Shown here: positions 1-6,075 of the stretch, one piece after another
Numbering within the stretch: the stretch's first letter is position 1
How the letters are laid out: every line of letters starts with the position of its first letter
Notes under the pieces: model-generated
Databases searched by the model: none
What the model was told of the DNA's origin: nothing
What the model saw: the letters and a program-made list of their open reading frames with translations, nothing else
Source: CAZAGD01 sp049699975
Lineage (GTDB): Bacteria; Desulfobacterota; SM23-61
Reading direction: 5' to 3'
Length of the DNA stretch: 6,139 nucleotides
Assembly: GCA_049699975.1 (NCBI GenBank)
Contig: JBNAWB010000208.1
Coordinates: 1 to 6,139 of the forward strand
Program-made: the position numbers and the translations under genes

Positions 1-1
1 T

Positions 2-1195
2 GTGCCCTGGGATCAGGCTTTGGATGTGATTCTGACGACTAAAAACTTAGTCAAAATTGAAGAGGGTAATGTGCTGCGCATCACTACAGCCGAAAGCGTG
101 CGTAAAGAACGGGAGGAAAAACAAAAAGAAGAAGATTTATTAGTAAAAGTAAAAGAAAGCCGAGAAAAATTAGAACCTTTAACTACAGAAACAATAACGG
201 TAAATTACGCCAAAGCCGCTGATCTGCAAAAGCTCATCCGCGAGAAAGATGAAAAAGGCAAAGGTTTCTTAAGCCCCCGCGGATCGGTTAAAGCAGATGA
301 GCGGACCAATACTTTAATTATTCAAGATACTAAGCAAAATATAGAGGAAATTGTAAATTTAATTAAAAAACTTGATTCCCCCACGCCGCAAGTCTTAATT
401 GAGGCCAGGGTAGTCCAGGCCCAGACTACCTTTGCCCGTTCCTTAGGCATTCAATGGGGCGGAAGCTATAACCAAACAGGGGGCGGCCAATGGCACTGGG
501 GATTGACCGGTAATAACCCCAGCGCCTCCGCTGGCTGGGGTTTCACGCCAAGTGCTACCGGAACAAGTACTCCTTTGATAATGCCTTCTAACTTCGTGGT
601 TAATTTTCCAGCTTCCACAGGAAACACGTCAGTAGGTGGCTTAGGTATCTCCTTCGGCAAATTAACAGGGAACCTGGTGAATTTGGATCTGCGCTTGCAA
701 TTGGGAGAAACAGAAGGGCAAACCAAAGTCATAGCTCGCCCGAAATTGGCTACTTTAACTAATACGCCTGCCCACATAAAGCAGGGCGAATTAATTCCTT
801 ATGAAACTACTTCCCAGGCTGGAACGCAGGTGCAATTTATAGACGCGGTTTTAATGTTGGAAGTTACCCCGCAAGTCACCCCTGATGGAAGCATTAAAAT
901 GACCGTTAAAGTAACGAGAGACTCCCGAGGAACCTTCCGCAGCCCATCTATGCAGGTTCCCAGTATAGATAAAAGGGAGGCTAAAACCGAAGTTTTGGTC
1001 AAAGATGGAGAAACTTTAGTTATTGGCGGAATTTATGAATCTGAGAATCAAGAATCTGAAACCAGAATTCCTTGGCTGGGTAAGATCCCTATAATAGGCT
1101 GGCTCTTTAAGAGCAAAGAAGTTTATAATACTAAGAAGGAATTATTAATTTTTATCACGCCGACTCTTCTGCAAGGTTTGAAAGCCGAATCCTAA
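2..1195 (+). CDS. pilQ: Type IV pilus secretin PilQ, C-terminal part (5' end outside window)
   Basis: This is the outer-membrane secretin that forms the gated ring through which the type IV pilus passes. The frame is open to the left edge, so the first GTG is probably an internal Val codon and not the start. The visible 397 residues begin inside the short secretin/TonB N-terminal domain (VPWDQALDVIL, residues 1-11, typical of PilQ). A charged Lys/Glu linker follows (about 33-60), then a NolW-type ring-building domain (about 61-128) and the secretin beta-barrel domain (about 130-392). Family hallmarks are VIGGI at 340-344, IPWLGKIPIIGWLFK at 356-370 and ELLIFITPTLL near the end. Residues about 152-215 are rich in Gly, Ser, Thr, Asn and Trp and probably form a variable pore or gate loop. 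The PWDQALD segment favours PilQ over GspD-type secretins. The N-terminal AMIN domains and any signal peptide would lie upstream, as would pilMNOP if this is the usual cluster. Confidence 0.87.
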   Translation: MPWDQALDVILTTKNLVKIEEGNVLRITTAESVRKEREEKQKEEDLLVKVKESREKLEPLTTETITVNYAKAADLQKLIREKDEKGKGFLSPRGSVKADERTNTLIIQDTKQNIEEIVNLIKKLDSPTPQVLIEARVVQAQTTFARSLGIQWGGSYNQTGGGQWHWGLTGNNPSASAGWGFTPSATGTSTPLIMPSNFVVNFPASTGNTSVGGLGISFGKLTGNLVNLDLRLQLGETEGQTKVIARPKLATLTNTPAHIKQGELIPYETTSQAGTQVQFIDAVLMLEVTPQVTPDGSIKMTVKVTRDSRGTFRSPSMQVPSIDKREAKTEVLVKDGETLVIGGIYESENQESETRIPWLGKIPIIGWLFKSKEVYNTKKELLIFITPTLLQGLKAES

Positions 1196-1230
1196 GTAGA
1201 ATAAACCCTTCTTTCCTCCTCACTCTTCAA

Positions 1231-1272
1231 CCCCCTCCCCTTACTTAAAATAAGGGGAGGGTAGGTGGGGGG
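1231..1272. repeat. REP-like G/C-rich palindrome with G-rich flank
   Basis: CCCTCCCCTTA (1233-1243) and TAAGGGGAGGG (1251-1261) form a perfect 11-bp stem around a 7-base loop. They are followed by TAGGTGGGGGG, whose G run could pair with the outer C run instead. The design (a stable hairpin next to a conserved-looking G-rich foot) resembles intergenic REP/MITE-type palindromes that occur in many copies in some bacterial genomes. Only one copy is visible here, so the repeat nature is inferred. It could also stabilise the 3' end of the pilQ transcript, or act as a terminator, but no T tract follows the stem on either strand. Confidence 0.5.
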
Positions 1273-1431
1273 TAGAAAATTCCCATCTGCAATCGGTTCA
1301 TCTTATTTCAGCATTCTGGCCTAATTATGAGTTAGATTCATGGAAACAAGAAGGAATTATTCATTAGTTTTTTAATCATCATATAGATAAAGAGGAATCT
1401 TTATTAACATCATAAAAAAGGGGATTAAAAA

Positions 1432-1501
1432 AAGAGAGTTGAGAGGATAAAGGAGGTTCTCTTCTAATTTTTCCCGCTTTTAGGGAAAGAAAGAGGGAAA
1501 A
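1432..1501 (+). promoter_or_regulatory. Leader segment with competing short hairpins (possible RNA element)
   Basis: Two pyrimidine segments each have two possible purine partners. TTCTCTT (1457-1463) can pair with GAGAGGA (1441-1447) or with AAGAGAG (1432-1438). TTTTCCC (1469-1475) can pair with the near copy at 1483-1489 or with GGGAAAA (1495-1501). The first short hairpin would display the Shine-Dalgarno-like AAAGGAGG (1449-1456) in its loop, although no ATG, GTG or TTG follows at a suitable distance. This could be a switchable leader of leuS, but low-complexity purine/pyrimidine DNA gives such pairings easily. It matches no riboswitch class that I recognise. Confidence 0.2.
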
Positions 1502-1516
1502 TATTCTTGCAGCCAA

Positions 1517-1523
1517 GGGAGGG
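1517..1523 (+). promoter_or_regulatory. Shine-Dalgarno site of the putative leader peptide
   Basis: GGGAGGG lies just before the ATG at 1527, with 4 bases between GGGAGG and the start. The same 4-base spacing separates the Shine-Dalgarno core from the start codon of leuS and of rpsT in this window. This supports real initiation at the small frame. Confidence 0.4.
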
Positions 1524-1526
1524 AAT

Positions 1527-1562
1527 ATGTTATTTATTTTATTGAATTATCTTCTTAAGTGA
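1527..1562 (+). CDS. Putative leucine-rich leader peptide upstream of leuS (11 aa)
   Basis: A tiny frame, ATG at 1527 to TGA at 1560-1562, would encode MLFILLNYLLK. Five of its eleven residues are Leu (codons TTA, TTA, TTG, CTT, CTT), and the last two Leu codons are adjacent. A good Shine-Dalgarno sequence lies 4 bases before the ATG. The stop is 17 bases before the start of leuS, the gene for leucyl-tRNA synthetase, so a ribosome slowed by lack of charged tRNA-Leu would pause right at the leuS initiation region. By analogy with leucine-operon leader peptides and erm-type translational attenuators, I infer a regulatory role. The alternative is chance: the segment is T-rich, which favours Leu, Ile and Phe codons, and an 11-codon frame is not rare. 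Confidence 0.4.
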   Translation: MLFILLNYLLK

Positions 1563-1576
1563 GATGGTAAGGAGGT
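1549..1576 (+). promoter_or_regulatory. Possible hairpin sequestering the leuS Shine-Dalgarno site
   Basis: ATCTTCTTA (1549-1557) can pair with TAAGGAGGT (1568-1576) in nine contiguous pairs, two of them G-U, around a 10-base loop. The 3' arm contains the whole leuS Shine-Dalgarno site. The 5' arm contains the adjacent CTT CTT Leu codons of the putative leader peptide. A ribosome on those codons would prevent the stem from forming and leave the leuS site free. The pairing is read directly from the sequence; its stability and role are inferred. Confidence 0.35.
1569..1575 (+). promoter_or_regulatory. leuS ribosome binding site
   Basis: AAGGAGG is an almost perfect match to the 16S rRNA anti-Shine-Dalgarno sequence and lies 4 bases before the ATG at 1580. 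It fixes the leuS start. Confidence 0.85.
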
Positions 1577-1579
1577 TTA

Positions 1580-4162
1580 ATGAACAGGAAATACGAACCC
1601 CAGATAATCGAGGAAAAATGGCAGAAAATCTGGGAAGAGCAAAAACTTTTTCGCGGGCATGAAGATCCGAGCAAGAATAAATATTATGTATTGGAGATGT
1701 TCCCTTATCCGTCAGGAAAGATTCATATGGGGCACGTGCGCAATTATTCTATTGGAGATGTGGTAGCCCGGTATAAGAGAATGCGGGGTTTTAATGTCTT
1801 GCACCCTATGGGATGGGATGCTTTTGGGATGCCGGCCGAAAACGCGGCTATTCAGCATGGAGTGCACCCGGCCAAATGGACAGCCGAAAATATTGCGGCG
1901 ATGAAGAGACAGCTCAAGCGTTTAGGGTTTAGTTACGACTGGGAACGGGAAATAGATACTAGCCATCCTGAATATTATCGCTGGGAGCAGTGGCTTTTTT
2001 TAAAAATGTTTGAGAAAGGATTGGCGTATAAGAAAACATCGGCAGTTAACTGGTGCGCGGAATGCCAAACTGTTTTGGCCAATGAACAAGTAGAAGCAGG
2101 AAGGTGTTGGCGATGCGGGGAAGAAGTGACGCAGAAGGAAATGGAAGGTTGGTTTTTCCGCATCACTGCCTATACCGAAGAATTATTGGAATACTGTGAT
2201 AAACTCCCCGGATGGCCAGAAAAAGTAATCACCATGCAGAAGAATTGGATTGGCCGATCAGAGGGAGCGATTATTAACTTTCCTTTATGGGATAAAGAAG
2301 GGTTTATTCCCGTATTTACCACCCGCCAAGATACGGTATTTGGCGCTACCTTTATGACCTTAGCTCCTGAACATCCTTTAACTATCCAATTGGCCCAAGG
2401 GACTCCGTACGAAAAAGAAGTACGTGATTTCGTAGAAAGAATAAAAAAACAGGATAAGGCCAAACGCACGGCCGAGGATTATGAGAAAGAGGGGCTCTTT
2501 ATTGGCGCCTATTGTCGCAATCCTTTTACTGGCCAAAAGATGCCTATCCTCGCCGGGAATTTTGTCTTGATGGAATATGGGACTGGAGCAGTAATGGGTG
2601 TACCTACCCACGATCAGCGCGATTTTTATTTCGCTAAGAAATTTAACTTACCTTTAATCTTAGTAATCCAACCGCCGGACAAACCGGGTTTAAAAGCAGA
2701 AGAAATGACTGAGGCTTATACGGGCGAAGGAATTTTGGTCAACTCTGGGCCATTTAACGGCCTCCCCAGCCCCCAAGCGCGAGAGGCTATAGCGTCTTAT
2801 TTAGAGGAAAAAAATTTAGGCAAAAAAGCCGTAACTTATCGGTTGCGCGATTGGGGAATATCTCGCCAGCGCTATTGGGGCGCCCCGATTCCCATTATTT
2901 ATTGCCCCGAATGCGGAATCGTCCCCGTGCCAGAAGAGGAGCTGCCTGTAGTACTTCCTCAAGAGGTAAAATTGACTGGGATGGGAACCTCCCCGTTGGC
3001 CAATGTTCCTGAGTTTGTGAATACCAAATGCCCCCGCTGCCAAAAGCCAGCCCAGCGGGAAACGGATACGATGGATACCTTTGTAGAATCCTCTTGGTAC
3101 TTTGAACGTTTTTGTAGCCCCCGGGAAGATAAAGGAATGTTTGACCAGGAGAAGGTTAAATATTGGATGCCTGTGGACCAATATATTGGGGGAATAGAAC
3201 ACGCTATTTTGCACCTATTGTATTCCCGATTTTATACGCGCGTTTTGCGCGACTTTGGCTTGGTGAATTTTGCAGAGCCTTTTACCAATCTGCTCACTCA
3301 AGGAATGGTGGTTAAAGAAACTCATCACTGTCCTCGCCACGGCTTTTTATTCCCCGAAGAAGTGGGGGAGGGATTGACCTGCTGCAAATGTGGGCAAAAG
3401 GTGGAAGTAGGCCGGACTGAGAAGATGAGTAAATCAAAGAAGAATGTCGTAGATCCTGATTATTTAGTAGAAAAATATGGTGCGGATACAGTGCGTCTGT
3501 TTTGTTTATTTGCTGCTCCTCCAGAAAAAGACTTAGAGTGGAGCGAACAGGGTGTGGAAGGGGCTTATAGGTTTTTGCAACGGATTTGGCGCTTGGTTGA
3601 AGATTTTGCAGGTATATCGCAAAAAGCGGAGTGGCCTTCCTCGGCCTGGGATATTCCCGCCGATCTAAAAAAAGTCAGACGGAAGACCCATTTTACCATC
3701 AAGAAAGTTACCGAAGACATTGAAGATCGGTTTCATTTCAATACGGCCATAAGTTCCATAATGGAGTTGGTAAATTTACTTTACCAAATAAAAGAAAAAG
3801 CCCCAGAAGGCATGGCCGCCTTAGCAGTGTTTAGAGAAGCTCTCGAATCAACAGTCATCCTTCTTTCTCCTATGGTACCCCATATTTGTGAGGAGCTTTG
3901 GGAAAGATTAGGCCAAAAGGGGAGTATTTCTTTAGTCTCCTGGCCTAAATATGATGAACAGGTATTAAAGGAAGAAGAAATTATGTTAGTGGTCCAGATA
4001 AATGGCAAGTTGCGCGGGCGAATCACCGTGGGAGCGGATAGTTCAGATGAAGAATTGAAAGAAACTATATTCGCTAATCCACGAATTCAGGAATTGCTTA
4101 AAGGGAAAACAGTGAAAAGATTTGTCGTGGTGCCAAAAAAATTGGTTAATCTGGTAGTATGA
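1580..4162 (+). CDS. leuS: Leucyl-tRNA synthetase (LeuRS)
   Basis: This cytoplasmic class I aminoacyl-tRNA synthetase charges tRNA-Leu with leucine using ATP. The 860 residues match the bacterial LeuRS length. The catalytic Rossmann domain carries the HIGH-type motif HMGH at 49-52 and KMSKS at 615-619. The CP1 editing domain (about 225-420) shows TTRQDT at 247-252, a Pro-to-Gln variant of the usual TTRPDT that keeps the discriminating Thr252, and VPTHDQRD at 341-348 with the key Asp345 (E. coli numbering fits). Cysteine pairs C159/C162 with C176/C179 and C442/C445 with C484/C487 look like two zinc sites. A third group (CPRH 584-587, C601/C602, C604) lies in the leucine-specific insertion just before KMSKS. 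The anticodon-binding and C-terminal domains follow and end in the usual VQINGKLRG segment and beta-rich tail. The start is set by a strong Shine-Dalgarno site. The TGA overlaps the lptE ATG. Expression may be controlled by the leader described upstream. Confidence 0.98.
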   Translation: MNRKYEPQIIEEKWQKIWEEQKLFRGHEDPSKNKYYVLEMFPYPSGKIHMGHVRNYSIGDVVARYKRMRGFNVLHPMGWDAFGMPAENAAIQHGVHPAKWTAENIAAMKRQLKRLGFSYDWEREIDTSHPEYYRWEQWLFLKMFEKGLAYKKTSAVNWCAECQTVLANEQVEAGRCWRCGEEVTQKEMEGWFFRITAYTEELLEYCDKLPGWPEKVITMQKNWIGRSEGAIINFPLWDKEGFIPVFTTRQDTVFGATFMTLAPEHPLTIQLAQGTPYEKEVRDFVERIKKQDKAKRTAEDYEKEGLFIGAYCRNPFTGQKMPILAGNFVLMEYGTGAVMGVPTHDQRDFYFAKKFNLPLILVIQPPDKPGLKAEEMTEAYTGEGILVNSGPFNGLPSPQAREAIASYLEEKNLGKKAVTYRLRDWGISRQRYWGAPIPIIYCPECGIVPVPEEELPVVLPQEVKLTGMGTSPLANVPEFVNTKCPRCQKPAQRETDTMDTFVESSWYFERFCSPREDKGMFDQEKVKYWMPVDQYIGGIEHAILHLLYSRFYTRVLRDFGLVNFAEPFTNLLTQGMVVKETHHCPRHGFLFPEEVGEGLTCCKCGQKVEVGRTEKMSKSKKNVVDPDYLVEKYGADTVRLFCLFAAPPEKDLEWSEQGVEGAYRFLQRIWRLVEDFAGISQKAEWPSSAWDIPADLKKVRRKTHFTIKKVTEDIEDRFHFNTAISSIMELVNLLYQIKEKAPEGMAALAVFREALESTVILLSPMVPHICEELWERLGQKGSISLVSWPKYDEQVLKEEEIMLVVQINGKLRGRITVGADSSDEELKETIFANPRIQELLKGKTVKRFVVVPKKLVNLVV

Positions 4163-4710
4163 AAAAAAATAAGGTTCTTAGAGAAAAGAAATTAAAGGCG
4201 ATAAGAAGGTTGCTTATCATCCTAATTTTAGCTATGGGGGAAGCAGCCTGTGGATATCGTTTTGTCGGCCGAGAAACAAATCTTCCTGGGGATATTAAAA
4301 CATTAGCCATTCCTCTATTTACTAACCAAACTGATCAGATAGGGCTGGAGAGTGAGATTACCCAGGCTTTAAGAGAAAGGTTTATTTCCAGTAAGCGCTT
4401 GGTTATCCAGGAAGAAAAATCTGCTAATCTCGTCTTAAAAGGGAAGGTCAAATCTTTTAACACCACTTCGGTGGCGGTAACTAAAGGTTTGTTCGTGACC
4501 TCAGGCTATCGAGCTATGATCACTATTGAGATAATTTTGAAAAGGCACCAAGATGGGCAAGTTTTATGGAAAGATGAGCTAAGTGAGGGTTGGAATTATC
4601 CCGTGGGCGTAGATTTAATGCAGACTGAATATAATAAAAAAGAAGCCATTCGGCAAATTGCCTTACTTTTAGCCGAGCGCGTGCATGAAACGGTCTTAGG
4701 AGGATTTTAA
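4159..4710 (+). CDS. lptE: LPS-assembly lipoprotein LptE
   Basis: LptE is the outer-membrane partner of the LptD barrel and helps insert lipopolysaccharide into the outer leaflet. The 183-residue protein has a strongly basic N terminus (10 Lys/Arg in the first 17), a hydrophobic helix (about 18-26), then ACGYRFVG, which resembles the start of mature LptE, and the family-like stretch TLAIPLFTNQTDQIGLESEITQAL. The likely lipidated residue is Cys31, but the lipobox is poor: the -3 residue is Glu where Leu, Val or Ile is expected. Its ATG overlaps the leuS stop codon (ATGA) and has no Shine-Dalgarno site of its own, so translation is probably coupled to leuS. Position between leuS and holA matches the well-known leuS-lptE-holA order. 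Family sequence conservation is low, so the call rests on the start motif and context together. Confidence 0.87.
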   Translation: MKKNKVLREKKLKAIRRLLIILILAMGEAACGYRFVGRETNLPGDIKTLAIPLFTNQTDQIGLESEITQALRERFISSKRLVIQEEKSANLVLKGKVKSFNTTSVAVTKGLFVTSGYRAMITIEIILKRHQDGQVLWKDELSEGWNYPVGVDLMQTEYNKKEAIRQIALLLAERVHETVLGGF

Positions 4711-4741
4711 GAAAGGAATCGCTCAAGCAAAAATTTAGAAA

Positions 4742-5749
4742 ATGAAGCCGCCAGAACTTTTAGAAAAAATTAGCCAGGGCTTGATTTTCCCTTTTTATTA
4801 TTTTTACGGCCCGGAAGTTTACCTAATAGAAAAAGCGATTAATAAGATAAAAGAAAAAGTTCTGCCTTTAGAGAGTGCTGATTTTAATTGGGCGGTTTTT
4901 GATGCCAACCGTGATGCTGACGAGCTGATCTTGAACAATTTATTAACCTACCCCATTAATTCATCCCGCCGATTGACTATTATCCGTTCGGCAGATAATA
5001 TTTGGAAATCCCGGGCAAATGTTTATTTAGATTACTTAACCAATCCTAACCCGCAGACTTGCGCCATTTTTATCGGGGATAAAGCAGACCGGCGCGAAAA
5101 ATTTTTCCAAATCCTGGAAAAAGAGGGAGCCCTAGTTGCCTTTTATCCTTTGCCAGACCATGAATTAAAGAAATGGGTGCGGCAGCAATTTGCTGAGGCG
5201 GGACGGAAAATAACAGAGGAAGCCTTGGACGTAATAATCGAGCTGAGCGGGCCGGATTTGATTAAATTAGAACAAGAGATTCAAAAGCTAATTTTGGCCG
5301 GAGATGAAGGGGTAAAGATAGATGAAGATGATGTATTATCCCTGAGCCAAGATCTACGCGCAGGGAATCCCTTTGCTTTAGCTGATGCAGTTGCGGCATT
5401 AGATATCTCCAGGGGCATGAATCTTCTCCATAAAAATCTCCAACAAGGGGAGCCGCCTTTTTTATTGCTTTCTATAATCGGCAGGCGGTTGCGTCTAATT
5501 TGGAAAGCAAAGGAAATGAAGGCGCAAGGTGTGCCCGGCCAAGAAATTGAAAAGGAGTTGAAGATCGGTCCCTCTTTGGCCAAAGATTTTTGGCGGCAAG
5601 TGGAAAAGATTTCTCTGGCCAAGATAAAGGAAACCTGGCCCATCTTGGAGCAGACCGAGCGAGAAATGAAGAACAGCCGCGTCGCTAAGGAGGTTCTCTT
5701 AGAGAAATGTTTATGGGAAATTTTCAAGCCTGAACAGCTAAGGCATTAA
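4742..5749 (+). CDS. holA: DNA polymerase III subunit delta (clamp loader)
   Basis: Delta is the clamp-loader subunit that opens the beta sliding clamp; it works in the complex with delta-prime and tau/gamma. The 335 residues are close to the usual length of about 340. The N-terminal AAA+-like part begins with FYYFYGPEVYLIEKAI (about residues 17-32), which sits where a P-loop would be but lacks the Walker A lysine, as expected for delta. The middle contains the helical lid region (about 140-205) and the family segment NPFALADAV (209-217). The C-terminal helical collar domain includes the LLLSIIGRRLRLIWKAKEM stretch. The ATG is the only sensible start because an in-frame TAG lies at 4736-4738. 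No Shine-Dalgarno site sits at normal distance; AGGAGG (4698-4703) and GAAAGGA (4711-4717) are too far away. It follows lptE by 31 bases. Its 3' end overlaps the convergent rpsT by 26 bases. Confidence 0.95.
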   Translation: MKPPELLEKISQGLIFPFYYFYGPEVYLIEKAINKIKEKVLPLESADFNWAVFDANRDADELILNNLLTYPINSSRRLTIIRSADNIWKSRANVYLDYLTNPNPQTCAIFIGDKADRREKFFQILEKEGALVAFYPLPDHELKKWVRQQFAEAGRKITEEALDVIIELSGPDLIKLEQEIQKLILAGDEGVKIDEDDVLSLSQDLRAGNPFALADAVAALDISRGMNLLHKNLQQGEPPFLLLSIIGRRLRLIWKAKEMKAQGVPGQEIEKELKIGPSLAKDFWRQVEKISLAKIKETWPILEQTEREMKNSRVAKEVLLEKCLWEIFKPEQLRH

Positions 5750-5996
5750 CTTTGCGGGCTAAACGGGAAATTTTCCGCGCCGCCGTTTTTTTATGAATAA
5801 CCTTTTTAGAAGCAGCTTTTTGGATAATAGGCATGGCAACACTAAGCGCCTTTTTAGCCTCTTCGAAGTTCTTTTCCTCCACTGCTTTGAGGACTTTTTT
5901 TGAAAAAGTTTTCATGATGGATTTGACACGGGTATTGCGCAGGTGCCTTCTTTGATTCTGCCGCGCCCTTTTTAAGGCTGAAATATGGGTGGCCAA
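5724..5996 (-). CDS. rpsT: 30S ribosomal protein S20
   Basis: S20 is a primary-binding protein of the small ribosomal subunit that contacts 16S rRNA. The 90-residue product starts (M)ATHISALKRARQNQRRH and continues with a Lys/Arg-rich three-helix pattern, including VIHKKTAARKISRLA near the C terminus, as in S20. I place the start at the TTG codon (5996-5994): AGGAGG lies 4 bases upstream, and the protein then begins exactly where other S20 proteins do. The longer in-frame ATG at 6035 would add 13 hydrophobic residues atypical of S20 and would start close to the predicted transcription start. The gene has its own promoter. Its last 26 bases overlap the end of holA on the other strand. Confidence 0.95.
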   Translation of the reverse strand: MATHISALKRARQNQRRHLRNTRVKSIMKTFSKKVLKAVEEKNFEEAKKALSVAMPIIQKAASKKVIHKKTAARKISRLARKVNALAVQA

Positions 5997-6000
5997 GTTA

Positions 6001-6006
6001 CCTCCT
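6001..6006 (-). promoter_or_regulatory. rpsT ribosome binding site (decides the TTG start)
   Basis: Read on the - strand this is AGGAGG, followed by TAAC and then TTG at 5996-5994. The strong site and the match of the downstream peptide to S20 N termini fix the start at TTG. Confidence 0.85.
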
Positions 6007-6046
6007 GAAAAAAGAATAGATACTAAAAGAAACAATTATAATTATT

Positions 6047-6075
6047 ATTAAACAATATTGATGGGCATAAGTCAA
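6047..6075 (-). promoter_or_regulatory. Sigma-70-type promoter of rpsT
   Basis: On the - strand, TTGACT (6075-6070) matches the -35 consensus in 5 of 6 positions. TTTAAT (6052-6047) matches the -10 consensus in 5 of 6. The spacer is the ideal 17 bases. Transcription would begin near 6040 and give a 5' leader of about 44 bases before the TTG start. A second TATAAT (6040-6035) has no good -35 partner. The surrounding DNA is very AT-rich. Confidence 0.75.

Larger units (their letters stand above)
1196..1579. other. 384-bp intergenic region between pilQ and leuS
   Basis: No ordinary-sized gene fits here. From left to right it holds a pyrimidine-rich tract after the pilQ stop (about 1203-1240), a strong G/C palindrome (1231-1272), an AT-rich stretch without clear signals (about 1275-1425), and a purine-rich segment with competing short hairpins (1432-1501). 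It ends with a tiny Leu-rich reading frame with its own Shine-Dalgarno site (1517-1562) and the leuS ribosome binding site. I found no convincing sigma-70 promoter for leuS. The best -10-like hexamers (for example TATAGA at 1382-1387 and TATGTT at 1526-1531) lack a good -35 partner. The length suggests a long leuS leader or an insertion carrying the palindrome. Confidence 0.7.

Noticed and set aside
1340..1375. Another 11-codon frame, METRRNYSLVF
   Set aside because: It has no Shine-Dalgarno site at a useful distance, no codon bias of note, and lies far from leuS.
1450..1463. Exact 14-base repeat AAGGAGGTTCTCTT, also at 5687-5700 in holA
   Set aside because: One pair of 14-base matches in biased purine/pyrimidine DNA is plausible by chance, and the second copy is ordinary coding sequence of holA.
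1400..1579. T-box riboswitch upstream of leuS
   Set aside because: I looked for the conserved T-box antiterminator motif (AGGGTGGNACCGCG-like) and for a GC-rich terminator with a T run before leuS; neither is present.
2816..3214. 132-codon open frame on the - strand inside leuS
   Set aside because: It is antisense to conserved LeuRS sequence and has no family-like motifs or ribosome binding site that I can see.
5281..5727. 148-codon open frame on the - strand
   Set aside because: It lies wholly antisense to holA, its product resembles no known protein, and it is a shadow of the real gene.
5754..5792. Rho-independent terminator for holA
   Set aside because: A short imperfect stem (CGGGA with TTCCG, 5764-5777) is separated by about 8 bases from the T run at 5786-5792, and both lie inside rpsT, where the T run is the complement of Lys codons.
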